Source: Thinopyrum elongatum (Eukaryota; Streptophyta; Magnoliopsida; Poales; Poaceae). Taken from it: a DNA stretch of 64,000 bases. The stretch covers positions 349,352,526 to 349,416,525 of the forward strand of contig CM022299.1 of the NCBI GenBank assembly GCA_011799875.1, in the 5' to 3' direction. The notes beneath the pieces are model-generated. The model was not told the origin of the DNA. It did no database searches and was given only the letters and a program-made list of their open reading frames with translations. A program made the translations under genes and the position numbers. The first letter of the stretch is position 1; each line of letters opens with the position of its first letter. Of the stretch, positions 23,695 through 36,000 are shown in pieces.

Positions 23695-23741
23695 TGATCC
23701 TTCTGCCGACAACACAGTGGAACTCTCAATGAAAGCACCAA

Positions 23742-24215
23742 TGTCGGTGTCAAAACCGGCCGATCTCGGGTAGGGGGTCCCGAACTGTGTGTCTGAGGAT
23801 CGAAGGTAACAAGGGACAAAGGGAACACGATGTTTACCCAGGTTCGGGTCCTCTTAATGGAGGTAAAACCCTACGTCCTGCTTGATTGTATTTGATGAGT
23901 ATGGGGGTTACAAGAGTTGATCTACCTCGAGATCATAATGGCTAAACCCTAGCTGTCTAGCCTATGAAAATTCTGATCGCCTCCACGGGCCAAACCCTCC
24001 GGTTTATATAGGCACCGGAGGGGGCTAGGGTTGTACAGAGTCGGTTTACAGAGGAAGGAAACTATACATCTGGACGCCAAACTTGCCATCCACGCAAAGG
24101 AGAGTCCCACCCGGACACGAGGAAAGGTCTTCTGCCTTGTATCTTCACGGCCCATCAGTCGGCCCATGTCACATAGCCCGGCCACCCGAGGACCCCGTAA
24201 TCCAGGACTCCCTCA
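23742..24215 (-). repeat. 5' LTR of element D
   Basis: 474 bp, matching the left LTR with about 11 substitutions and one indel. On the minus strand it begins TGAGGGAGTCCTGGATTACG and ends ACACCGACA. Followed by TSD ATAGA. Confidence 0.93.
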
Positions 24216-24220
24216 ATAGA

Positions 24221-25490
24221 CCCCTCTGTTTTCAGGAAGGGCCAGCTGCTGAAATGAATGACCCTGACACGCGCCTATTGGCCCTATGAAGACCGGGATT
24301 CCCACGGAACCGTCTAGCATGGGCTACAGCGGTCCCGGCAATGGGCGGTGTGGGACGTTGGCATGCCCGACCAAGTTCATGCCCTCCTCAACTGGCATGT
24401 AGATCTTCGTCAAGACCAAGAGCATGGGAAGTTGTTCCCATGGAGGCTCTCACCGACAATATCAGCACGCTGGGGGGAGGCATCTGGAACAACGTCGACA
24501 ACGCAAAGGTCGAGTTCACGTCGAGGTGGGCTTCTCGGAGACTCGCTAGTTGCCTCCCGTGAGCATCCTGCACCCTGCCAATGACCGAGTCAAGGGCAGG
24601 CAAGCAATGGGACGGCTCACAGGGTGGCAGGGTAGGCCTATGGTGGCTAGCCTAGGGAAGGGCGAGCTGGAATGCATGCACGAACCTCCTTAGCGGCCAA
24701 GTTTCGTGCCTCTCGGCGCCCTACCAAGATTCCCTCGCATGCGAGCTACATGGCGACGCGCGCAACGATGGTGGACACCAAAGTCAACAAAGGTTGCAGA
24801 CGCGACATGTGTCCGCTCCCGGCAAGACTGCCACAATGCCACTTGGCACACACCTCTACAGTGTGTTGTCCCCCACTATACAATCACCACATTTATAGCA
24901 ATGTAAGCTACCGTGGCTGCCTCTTGCAACTATATTTTGGTGTGATGACAGTATGGTTAGTGGAAGTAATATCGGTTGCTAAAGTTTATCTCAGGACATT
25001 GGTTGCATGAAGATCATGTTAGTGTTGTGTGACCCCCCCCCCATTTCAAAAGATCAAAGACGTGGTTTTGCCGATGACTTGAAGGTTTTTGTTTTGGTTC
25101 GATTTGAGTCGTAGGAAAAACCGCGCTATTAAGAGGGGTCATTGTGGATGAATGTTGTGTGGGAACACATCAAAACATATACACCAGCCCTCCCACACCT
25201 ACTAGTTATTCCTTGCTTGTGTGCTTGCTCGTGGTGTCCTTTGGATTCCAAACAGGAAACTTTTGCATACCCCACACGCACGGGGTCATCGACTCCCATG
25301 CACATGGGCTGGGCAGTGGTTCCCTAGACACCCCGTGTGCATGAGTTCTTTGACCCCCATTCCCACGGGGTGGCATGAAATCCTCTGGACACCCCGTGCG
25401 CATGAGGTGGTGGTTTCTTCTCTGGACAACCCGTGTGCATGGGGCTGACTTACCCGTGCGCATAGGGTCTAACGGGCGAAAACGGTCACC
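24221..25490. other. Spacer between elements D and the Athila-like element, no gene found
   Basis: Contiguous with 14830-14865 before D inserted. No ORF has a domain. A C tract (12 nt) lies near 25032. Between about 25260 and 25470 the motif CCCGTGYGCATGRGG and close variants recur about five times in both orientations, which is unexplained. Confidence 0.5.
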
Positions 25491-26496
25491 TGATACGTCT
25501 CCAACATATCTATAATTTTTTATTGTTTCATGGTATTATATTATCAATTTTAGATGCTTTATATGCAATTTAATATCATTTTTGGGAACTAACCCATTAA
25601 CCCAGTGCCCAGTGATAGCCCACAAGTATAGGGGACCGCGGCAGTCTTCAAGGGTAGTATTTCACCCAAATTTATTGATTCAACACAAGGGGAGCCAAAG
25701 AATATTTATGAGTATTAGCAGTTGAGTTGTCAATTCAACCACACCTGGAGAACTAAATATCTGCAGCAAAGTGTTTAGTAACATAGTAATATGATAGTTT
25801 GATGGCAGTAGTAACAGTAGCATATAACAGTAGCAGTAGCAGTTTTGTAGTGATTGTAACAACAACATCAACGAAAGTAACTTAGCAAAGATCAATATGA
25901 GAAAAGCGTAGGCATTGGATCAACGATGGATATTTGTGTTGGACGATATTCATCATATAACAGTCACAACCTAGAGCGATACACAATAGCTCCAATTCAT
26001 CAATTCAATGTAGGCATGTATTCCGTATATAGTCATACGTGTTTATAATAAGAATTTGCATGACATCTTTTGTCCTACCCTCCCGTGGCAGCGGGGTCCA
26101 TAAGGAAATCTAAGGGATATCTTTTGTTCCAGTTCTCTATTAAAAGGATGCCTTAATATTCCTTAGTTTGCTTATGGACCCCGCTGCCACGGGAGGGTAG
26201 GAAAGATGTCATGCAAGTTCTTATTATAAGCACGTATGACTATATACGGAATACATTCCTACATTACATTGATGAATTGGAGCTATTGTGTATCGCCCTA
26301 GGTTGTGGCTACTGATCATACTACTGTGCTACTAATCACTTTGCTGTAGATATTTAGTCTCCAGGTATGGTTGAATTGACAACTCAACTTCTAATACTTG
26401 CAAATATTCTTTGGCTCCCCTTGTGTTGAATCAATAAATTTGGGTGAAATACTACCCTCAAAAACTGTTGTGGTCCCCTATACTTGTGGGTTATCA
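25491..26496 (+). repeat. Fold-back (rearranged) 5' LTR of the Athila-like element
   Basis: Begins TGATACGTCTCCAACATATC and ends CCCCTATACTTGTGGGTTATCA, the two ends expected for a common Triticeae Athila-type LTR. The order inside is abnormal: after about 122 bp, 25613-26123 is an inverted copy of the LTR's 3' part (starting TGATAGCCCACAAGTATAGG), and 26124-26496 is the same part in normal orientation. The arms meet near 26123. The left arm has extra CAGTAG-rich sequence near 25805-25860. Confidence 0.8.
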
Positions 26497-26574
26497 AGAC
26501 CTTTTTCTGGTGCCATTGCCGGGGAGCATAACTCTATTTGCTAAGTCACGTGGGAATTATATCTGTTGATCACT

Positions 26575-29320
26575 ATGAAGAATCTGAAAGACACTAGAAC
26601 TAAGATCGTACCCTCTAAGATGAGGGGAGGTAAGGAACTGCCATCTAGCTCTTCACTTGATTCACCTTCTGTTTTGAATAGGCTTGCGACACCACCACAT
26701 GCTATTAATTCTGACATGTGGCAAGTAATTGATGATACTTCTGCTATGAATGATGCTATTGATGATTCTAGTACTCTGCTTAATGAAACTGTGCCACTGG
26801 GTGAATTTCTTGATGAGCAACTTGCTAAAGCTAAAGAACTTGAAACTATCAAAACTGATGAAATTTATGATTCACCTATTAGACCTAGCTCTCCTAGAAT
26901 TGAAATGCCTAAGGTACCTGACGGTTGTGCTATGGATGGGGAGATAGCTAGAGAATTTCTTGCTTGTAATGATAGAGATGATGTTAAGAAATTACTGTGT
27001 AAGCTGAAAGAAAAATCTATGATAGAGAGAATGAAATATGATCCTAAATTTGCTACTTCTCCTATCTTTTTTATTGATAAGGATTATGAATTCTCTGTCG
27101 ATCCTGAGTTAATTACTTTAGTTGTATCTAATCCTTTTCATGGTTATGAATCTGAAACTGTTGTGGCACATCTTACTAAATTAAATGATATAGCCACCCT
27201 ATTTGCTCATGAGAAAAAAATTAGTTACTACTATATTCTTAAGTTGTTCCCTTTCTCATTAAAGGGTGATGCTAAGAAATGGTTTAACACTCTTGCTCCT
27301 GGTTGTGTGCGTAGTCCCCAGGATATGATACATTACTTCTCTAAAAAATATTTTCTTGCTCATAAGAAACAAGCTGCCTTATAGGAAATACTTAACTTTG
27401 TGCAAATTGAAGAAGGGAATCTCCCTCAAGCTTGGGGGAGGCTTCTCCAATTACTTAATGCTTTGCCTAATCATCCTCTTAAGAAAAATGAAATAATTGA
27501 TATCTTTTATAATGGACTAACCGATGCTTCTAGGGACTACCTAGATAGTTGTGCTGGTTGTGTTTTCAGGGAATGAACTGTTGAACAGGCTGAAGAACTA
27601 TTGAATAATATGTTGATGATAATGATTGGACACTTCCTAAACCACCACCTAAGCCACTCCGAAGAAGAGAGTATTCTATTCCTCAGTCCTGAGGATATGC
27701 AAGAGGCAAAGAAATCTATGAAAGAAAAGGGTATTAAAACTGAAGATGTTAAGAATTTACCACCTATTGAAGAAATACATGGACTCGATACATACCTCGA
27801 CACAGATAGTAGAGCTAAATTCTCTTTATAGATTCGATGAAGGTGATAGTCCTTATAATAAATCTGCTAGTCAATGCTTGGATGAATTTGATAATTACAT
27901 TATTACGCAAGAACACTTTAATATGTATGCTAGCAACCAATTGAAACGAAATGCTTTCATGATTGATCATTTTAGTGACTTGATGTTTAGAATTGCTAAT
28001 GATGTTAAAGTTCTAGGTAAACATGCATCCATGGTTCACACTCAGTTAGAAAAATTGCTAAGTCACAAAATGATTTGCTCAATGAGATGAATAATAATAT
28101 GAATGATCATGCTGTTAGACTAATGACTGGAGGAGGTACAATGACTCAGGCGCCACTTCATCCTGAAGATCATCCTAAAAGAATTGAGCAAGATAATCAT
28201 AGGATTAATAATGATGCACCTAGTTCTTCTAAGAAGAAAAAGAAAAAGAAAAATGACAGAACTTTGCATGCTTCTAGTGAACCTGAGGTAGAAACCCCCC
28301 TGAGAATAGTAATGATGTTTCTATTTCTGATGCTGAGACACAATCTGGTAATGAACATCCACCTAGTCATAATGATAATGATGATGTTCATGTTGATGCT
28401 CAACCAGATAATGATAAAGAACCTGATAATGATGTAGAAATAGAACCTGCTATTGATCTTGATAACCCACCTCCTAAGAATAAAAGATATGATAAGAGAG
28501 ATTTCATTGCTAAAAAACATGGTAAAGAAAGAGAACCATGGGTTCAGAAACCCATGCCTTCCCTACTAAGCTACCTAAAAATAAGGATGAGGAAGAATTT
28601 GAACGCTTTGTTGAAATGCTTAGGCCAGCCTTTTTGCGTACTTGTTTGACTGATATTTTGAAGATGGCCCCATATGCTAAGTATATGAAAGATATTGTCA
28701 CTAATGAAAGAAAGATACCTGAAGCTGAAATTTCCACCATGCTTGCAAATTATTCTTTTAAGGGTGGAGTACGTAAGAAGTTAGGTGATCCAGGAATACC
28801 CACTATACCATGCTCCATTAAAAGAAGTTATGTCAAAACTGCTTTATGTGATTTAGGAGCCGGTGTTAGTGTTATGCCTTTCTCTTTATATAGAAGAATT
28901 GATTTGAATAAACTCACACCTACTGAAATATCTTTGCAAATGGCTGATAAATCAACTGCTATGCCTATCGGTATTTGTGAGGATGTGCCTGTTGTAGTCG
29001 CAAATGTTACTACCTTAACAGACTTTGTTATACTTGATATGCCCGAGGACGCCAACATGTCGATTATCCTTGGCAGAGCCTTTTTGAATACCAGAGGGGC
29101 TGTTATTGATTGCAACAAAAGCAAGGTCACTTTTCATATCAATGGTAATGAGCACACAGTACATTTTCTGAAGAAACAACTACGAGTGAACGATATCAAT
29201 TGTATTGAAAAAGTTTCGACAATCACTATTGGAGGTTTTCAATTCCCTCTTCCTACTGTCAAAAAGAAATATGAAACTCTTATTGTTGGGGGGATGCATA
29301 TCCCCATTGAGGTAACCTAG
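26575..29320 (+). pseudogene. Athila-like gag-protease, broken
   Basis: Starts at the ATG at 26575 (MKNLKDTRTKIVPSKMRGG). The gag core is visible (YYYILKLFPFSLKGDAKKWF, then CVRSPQDMIHYFSKKYF) and runs into an in-frame TAG at 27382-27384 and a TGA near 27574. After that the sequence changes frame at least twice (near 27620 and 27800). A stretch with EEIHGLDTYLDT and YRFDEGDSPYNKSASQ follows, then a lysine run at about 28233-28252. The last open segment (28538-29320) holds the retropepsin: D-L-G-A-G-V-S-V-M-P around residue 106 and MSIILGRAFLNTRGAVIDCN later. The stop at 29318-29320 after HIPIEVT looks natural. No polymerase follows. Confidence 0.82.
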
Positions 29321-29627
29321 TGTTATACGAAGATTCTTCGGTTTCATGTTACTCGGAAATAGTTTGTTAATAATACTTGATCAACCTTATTAATGGATTC
29401 TTTCTGAGGGGCTTGTGGTCGATGAATTTAGTAAGCACAAGTTTCTGTACCTACTGTTTGCTCTCTGTTATTTCTAGTCTAATAAAGTAAAATGCCACGA
29501 TCATCCTGTTTTCTGAATTATCCGTGCAATAAAAAATGCTTCAAAAATAAAAGTGCTCAGAATGTCGTAAAATTTTAACATGATTTTTCTGGAATATATA
29601 AGAATATTTGACACTGAATACATCCCC

Positions 29628-29669
29628 GGGGGGGGGGGGGGTGCCCCTGTTGCTCACAAGGCAACAGGG
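29628..29669. repeat. 14-nt G run followed by a 9-bp perfect hairpin
   Basis: G tract 29628-29641, then CCCTGTTGC (29645-29653) and GCAACAGGG (29661-29669) around a 7-nt loop. Lies between gag-protease and the downstream ORF of the Athila-like element. The rest of 29321-30117 shows no gene. Confidence 0.75.
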
Positions 29670-30117
29670 CGCGACCACTCCCCTGGGTGTGCCCAGATGC
29701 CTTGCGGGTCCCACAGGACCCCACTCACTTAGTACTTCAGTCCACATCATCCCTTACCTCCAGAAAAAATTCCTGGTTGCTCTCCCTCTCGTGTTCTTGC
29801 TCCCAAACATGAGATTTTCGATCTCTTTGCTCGGAGCTGCGTTTCTGAAACTATTTTGAGGGATTGCTCCTTGGTATGTGACTCCTCCATTGCTCCAATT
29901 AGTTTTTGCTTTAGTGGATTATATTTTGCATAATTAGCTGCTCTTGGTGCTACTGAAAATGAGCTTGCATGTTGAATTCTTTGAGTTCCAAGTAGTTTGA
30001 ATGCTTGATATAGCCTCTAGACCTCCTTATGAGTAGTTGCTATCAATCTTGTGAAGTTTTATTAACAAAATTTTGTGGTCCAAAATTTTTAGAAATTTGT
30101 TCATAGGAAAATGAATT

Positions 30118-31125
30118 TCTTTAGGAGGAGTTCTTCGAGAAGGAGGTCTGGAGGGATCGTCGAGTGAGAGCTCAGTACGACAGGTATATGTTGAACCAAG
30201 GGAAAGTTCGACGCGGATTGCCGAAGCTAAATCATGCCGGTGGCCATGTAAGGAGTTCATGATAGGTGCTAGTATTAAGGAAGAATTTGATCAATATATT
30301 CAGAACACTGAGATCACCGCCTTCCTCGCAGATAAGCGTACTCAACATTAGAACCTCACTCATTCATTCACCCAAAATTTTGAGTATCATTATCGTGATA
30401 CCAGAGTTTTATTCCATCTTTATGATAGATCCTATGGTATGCCTCTAGAAGAATTCTGTGAAGCGTGCAAAATTCTGTATTGGGGTTCACTTAGCGAACC
30501 TCAAAAATCTGATCATGATATGTCCTTAATAGTCTTTGCAATGGTGAGGATAGAGGAGTTACGCAAGCTAGAATAAAGAGCACTCAATTTCCCTCTATTT
30601 GTTACTTTGCACTGTTTAATGGAAAATGCATCGCCAGTAAACAAGACTGTAGTGCACTTTGTGCCCCTGACTTGAGCATTATTCATGCTGCTCTAACATG
30701 CCTTAAACCGTATAATCTTGGGGCAGTTGTTGCACGGAGGCTGCACCGCAACACGGGCAATGGTGATTTATATCGAGGAATTTATGCTTCCTGCGTAGCT
30801 GCAAAGCTAGGGGTCTTGCCTAGGCCCAACGATCACGTATTACCTGATAAATACTTAGACTTTGAGGTAATGCAGCACCATGATTTTATTAAGGATAGAG
30901 CTCAGAATTACGACTACAATTTAATATTTGATAAATATCATGTTATCTCTGTTATTTTGCCTGCCTATTCTCTTTGACTTTCAGAGCAAACAGAGATATT
31001 TTATCTATGAGAGTGAGGCACATGAGTACAACGTGGCAGTAGAGGCTGCTCAACTGGCTGAGGAGGCAGTGCATAACGCCTCCACGAGCTATCACTTCGA
31101 ATATTATCCAGACCAGCGATGGTGA
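30118..31125 (+). pseudogene. Downstream ORF of the Athila-like element (env-position ORF), broken
   Basis: Segments recognisable as the extra protein found after gag/pol in Triticeae Athila-type elements include EEFDQYIQNTEITAFLADKR, FHLYDRSYGMPLEEFCEACK, HAALTCLKPYNLGAVVARRL and DFQSKQRYFIYESEAHEYN. They are spread over different frames with stops (for example TAG after RTQH near 30350), so the gene is dead. The position matches that of env-like ORFs in Athila elements, but no signal peptide or membrane segment was seen. The role is unknown. Confidence 0.65.
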
Positions 31126-31411
31126 TTACCAAGCTAGGCCAAAATCCTAAGCTTGGGGCAGTACATATTTCTCACTGACATTACATTTATGTTCACACAT
31201 TTCATTCAAGTTGTTAGTGTTCATCCTCTTTCATTGTATATTCATGTCAGTTTTATTTTCGCTTCCTTCTTGTGTGTTTGAAAAACTTTGAAAATCCAAA
31301 AACATTTCTCGCTTCTTTTCGGTTTTTTCCTTTTGGTTTAATTAGTTTGTAGTATTAAAAGAAAACCCAAAAAGATTTCTCGTTTCTTCTTCTGCTTGCT
31401 CGGAGCCTTCC

Positions 31412-31971
31412 TGTCGTGGTTTTGTCACGACAGTTGTCCTCGTGAAAGGAATTAGTTGTGAGGCCATCGCCGCTAAGTGATTACTTTAACGGGGTTGATC
31501 GAAATCGAGAGACAAGGGTTTACGCAGGTTCGTCCCCTCACGGTCGAGGTAAAAGCCTACTCCTGCTTGATTGATATTGATGATGATGATCTCGATTACA
31601 AGGGTGCGTATTAGCTAGTCTAGTACATGAGAGATTGTAACTTGGTCTCTCCGCCTCAGGAGCTCCCCTTTATATATAGGTGGAGGCCCTGGGCTTACAA
31701 TAGAATCCGGGTCGTGTTGCGACTCGTAACCCAATATGTTTCCTACTTGTATTGTTCCCTAAGTAAGGAAACTCTAGGTGGCGACTTATACTTCTGGGCC
31801 GTCAAGCCGCCATCTTCAAGTGCTGGGCCCCGAGCCGGCCCACTTTGTGAACCGCCCCGCAGGTCTTGATATCTTGGGCGCCTTGGCCCATCTTAAGTCT
31901 TGATCGTAAGTCGCCACTTGAATGACCCGGCCCACCATGGCGGGTCATATCATGGGGTTATATCCCCAACA
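31412..31971 (-). repeat. 3' LTR of element A
   Basis: 560 bp; plus-strand ends TGTCGTGGTTTTGTCACGAC and TATATCCCCAACA. Confidence 0.92.
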
Positions 31972-32272
31972 TTAGCCCCCAGATTGATTTGAATTTATTC
32001 ATGTCAATTTTTAACCTGATGAACATCTTGAGTCGCCTTCCTTTCCTTGGAACTGCTTCATTGCCGTGTTAAGGATTCCGGCTTATGATAATTCACACTT
32101 GTTGTTTTTCCAAGTCCTCAAATTATGACATCATCTTCCGAATCTCCAGGAACTTTAGCATGACATCATAACGAATCTTTGAGTATATCTGTTGAGCCCG
32201 AAAATCGAGGTGTCCATTACTCAAAAAAGTTACTGTGTCTCCTCAATTCTCGTGCCTGCCCTTTCTTTATCC

Positions 32273-32280
32273 TATAAATA
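32273..32280 (+). promoter_or_regulatory. TATA box for the antisense gene of element A
   Basis: TATAAATA about 300 bp inside the 3' LTR, facing inward, followed by a pyrimidine-rich leader (CTCTTCCCTTCGCTTCTTC). Equivalent in position to the TATA box at 15773 in element D. Confidence 0.5.
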
Positions 32281-33055
32281 CCCACGAAGGTGGCCTTTCT
32301 TTACTTTTACCTCTTCCCTTCGCTTCTTCTTCCTTGCACCTGAGCTCTCCACATCTGAAGTGCCACCGCGCCTGTTCAACCTTGTCGGCCTTCGCTCCCA
32401 GGACCGCGACGCCGCCCGGCCACCACCGGAGCTCAAGCAAAGATCTCCGCCATCTTCTGCTTCAACCAGGTCCGCCAATACCTATTTCTTAGATCTACAT
32501 TATCCCCTTCATAGTTCATCGGAGTTCGTCGCCGTTCATTGGCGTTCATCTTTTACCACCATCACCGCGTAGATCTAGTTCCCCTCGAGCTCTTCACAGA
32601 AATATTGCGGTGCTAGGTATAACACCATTTTTGCATCTAGGAACATTAGATCTTCCTTAGAATCTAGAAATAGACTAGCTATCACTTCCGGTGCTCACCT
32701 TAGGTTTAGCAAATATTTTCCTTTTTTGAACCATTTGTAGATCCATAACTGCAGGCATCTCTAATAGGAACTTGTTTGTTCAACACTTAGCCGAAAAAGA
32801 AATGTGAAAATGAAAATGAGCCGCCTTGTGTGTTATCTGCTCATTATCGTATATCATAACTCGCCTGTTGTGAAAACCATAGTTATTACTTCATAATTCC
32901 GGCTTATAGCCTGAGCGAGTTATTAGCATGTTGATTCGCCTTTGCTCATAGTCATTTCTCAAGCCTCCAGCTTATCGTTTAGGCGACTTATCATCAAATA
33001 AATGACCCACCGTTTATATGTCTTCCGCAGTTGTTTAACCCGCCGGCAACTCATT

Positions 33056-36000
33056 ATGTCGAAAACTACGACTTGCAACTAGGCAAAATCTTGAGTGACC
33101 AAACTGGTACTTGATAATCTCGTGACCCAAGGTCTTCTACCGGCCCAAAATGTTATTGACTGGCGAGTAACAGAAGGGGAGAACCCGCCCCAGCCTGATC
33201 AAGGAGAGGTTGTTGTCTTTGTGGATCATGTCCAGAGGGGTTTTACGCCACCCGACTCAAAATTCCTTAGGGATTTCCTTCACTTTTTCGAGCTCCGTCC
33301 TCAAGACATCGGGCCCAACTCAATGAACAATTTATGCTAGCTTCAAGTATTCTGCAAGGTCTATCTCTAGATAGAGCCAACAGTTGCTCTTTTTAGAGAG
33401 TTTTTCAATATCAATCATCAGACAGAATGTGCCGGTGGCCCCAGTGTCGAACTTGGTGGTCTATCGCTCCAGAGATAGAAAGATTGTCCTTTTCCAGAGG
33501 TAAGGTTGGCGAGTCATCCAAAAGGATGGACCTCAACGTGGTTTTATTGTAAGAATACCGCCCCTACCGACGAGAACCACCTGCCGGGTTATAGACCAGA
33601 TCGTCTCAATGCAACCCATGTTTATCCGGGTTGGGGCACTGATGAAGAACGCCAAGCAATTGCCCCCTCTATACCAAGATAAGGGATCTAAAAGGAAACA
33701 ACCTCACCAGAATTGACTTGGTCCGGTGCTGGATTAGCTGGCGGGTTCAACCATTAAGTCGCCGGACCGCCTTGATGTGCAATTATACTGGCGAGTCAAA
33801 CAACATTCAACACATCAATGAAGTTGACATGACTGAAGCTGAAATCAACAAAGCTGTGAAGAAACTACTGAACGAGCCTCAAGAAAAATGTAGTCAAACC
33901 GGACTTGCCCCTTTTTGTCTGAAGAACCGCACACCTCTAGTAAGTGTTTTAGTATTGTTCTCATTTGTTCTCCGTTTTAAACTTGCCTGTCATAATACTG
34001 ATTTCCGTTTTATCACAATGGCAGGCAACTGATATTTTCTGGAGAAGGAAAGAAGTACGCAACCGCCATCTTGTCTCAAAGCGAAGAAGAAATAAGCCGA
34101 CTGTTGCAGATCAGCCGGTAGCCGGCGACGAGTCACCGACGACTGATGATGAGTCAGAGGTAGAACATGACTCCCTCGGCCGTCTTTTTATCAGACTTGC
34201 TGACGCCTCTTGTTCTCAGGATAACACCGAGGTGAGTCGAGCTAGCGACGCTGAGGTAATTTCAATTTCTTCCGGCTCAGAAAACTTATCTCCAAAGAAA
34301 ATAAGGCGGGTCGTTCGAAAAGTAAAGTTTTCTCACCCTGACGCTTATTTGGATCCCAAATTTCTTTTGAAGAAAGCACAACATGAAGGTACCTCAAGAC
34401 GCCAAACCTGGAGCGGCTCTAGAGAGCTCGTTGCCGGCTTGTCTAACATACCATCCGCCCACAAGCGATGTACAGAGGTGCCTCATAGCCCAACATTATC
34501 TCTTCCTCAAGCCGGCCTTTTTAGGCTACCTCTTAACCCTTCTGACTCAAATTATAAGGAGTCGCCACCATCGTCAGGAGGTTCAACTGGTACTCAGCTG
34601 CCGCCTTTTACCATCAACCAAGGGTAAGTGCTTGAAATGAGTTATGCTTCATGTATAACCATTACTTTGTATTTTTGAATATACTCCTTGTGATTGTAGC
34701 GCCCAGGCCAAGAAAAGGAAAACTGGCGAGTCATCAACCGTCCCAACTGCCACCGAAACTCAAAATCTTCAACAGGGTAACCTGTAAATTCCAGTTACAA
34801 ACTTGGATAACCCGAAGCCGGCTCAGGAGCCAGTTATAACTGTTAAGCCGCCAACGGCTGAAGAAACCCTTATTGATGATCAGGCCAAGCCAGACGAGCC
34901 GGCTGACCTTCTTCAGCCACCAAGCCCGACTCATGCTCCAAACACTCATGAAGAGGCTGAAAATGTTAACTGAATGATGGTTGATGCTGAAGTGGTCATT
35001 ACTGGAGAAGGCCAAATTGGTCCTGATGCTTCAAACACCTTGGTCAAAATCCCAACAAAAAATGAGCCTGTCTTGCAGGACAAGGGAAAGACCAAGTTGG
35101 AGCTGCCTGGTTTTGAGAAAATGAGTACTGAAGAACTGCATCATGAGTTCTTGAACCGGCTGTCTGAAAGCCGGGATATTGAAGCAAACATAGTCAATAT
35201 GTGAAGAAGAAACATGAGGTATAACTCGCCTTTACCATGTTGTATACACATATGCTTAGCCCCCAATTCTTAGACATAGGCAATCATAAGTATGTGTAAG
35301 ACTTGTATGTAGAATCTAAAAACTTTGAAGTGTATCCCCTAAGGGCCGGCTCATCTACATGAGATGAGTCGGATCTTCTAAATAGATAATCCTTGAAAAG
35401 TAACATGTAGCCCCCAAGGACCAGCTCATCTTCATGAGATGAGTCGGGTCTTTTAATTTATCCTTTGAAGAAAAAAATGATATGCATTAGCCCCCAAGTG
35501 CCAAGTAGGTGGTTTGAAGCGACTTGGGACTTGTAAAAAATAGGTGCAATTTGCCTTTTGTAGCCCCCAAGTGCTGGGTCATGCATCCTATCCGGCTCAG
35601 GACTTAAATAACCTGTAGCTAAAATATTTGTCTGCTTTTTAGGAGTCATTGAATATGGCCGAGTCACAGTTGACCAGTTTTAAAAAGGATGTCAATGCTG
35701 AGCAAACTTTGTGAATTAAGGCAGAATCAAGCCTGCAGTCCTCTGTAGAGGAATTAGAAAAGGTGAAGGTGGCTTTTGAAACTGAAAGAGCCGCCTTGAT
35801 AAAGCGTGCAAAGGATGCGGAAGGTTAGCTCAAACCGGTTATAGAGGAACTGGAGGGGTTGAAGAGCCATATTGCCCGTATGACTCAAGCCATTTTTGGT
35901 AAGTGATTCCTTGAATATATATGAAAACAACCCGCCCGGCGTCTCGTATGTATGAATAATTCGACTGACGGCTTATGTGTTGAAATGTGTGCAAGTCCCA

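Larger units (their letters stand above)
14866..24215 (-). mobile_element. Gypsy element D: complete LTR to LTR, non-autonomous
   Basis: Two LTRs (475 and 474 bp) are flanked by the perfect 5-bp duplication ATAGA (14861-14865, 24216-24220). The element is sensed on the minus strand: the gag frame, the TATA-like CTATATAAACC in the LTR, the primer-site region TTGGTGCTTTCATTGAGAG just inside the right LTR, and the purine tract CAGGGGCTAC next to the left LTR all point that way. It encodes gag and protease but no RT, RNase H or integrase. A second gene (PF04195 type, spliced) lies in antisense between protease and the 3' LTR. About 11 substitutions separate the LTRs (about 98% identity by eye), so the insertion is moderately recent. 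19057-20313 holds no gene. Confidence 0.95.
25491..31411 (+). mobile_element. Athila-like gypsy element, left part (split by element A)
   Basis: Starts with the rearranged LTR and continues with a primer-site region (TGGTGCCATTGCCGGGGAG near 26509), a gag-protease pseudogene, about 800 bp of non-coding sequence and a downstream ORF typical of Triticeae Athila-lineage elements. It is cut at 31411, where element A inserted with TSD CTTCC, and resumes at 59654. No RT or integrase is present, so it is non-autonomous. The 3' LTR was not found in the window. The lineage name is from memory of family features. Confidence 0.75.
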
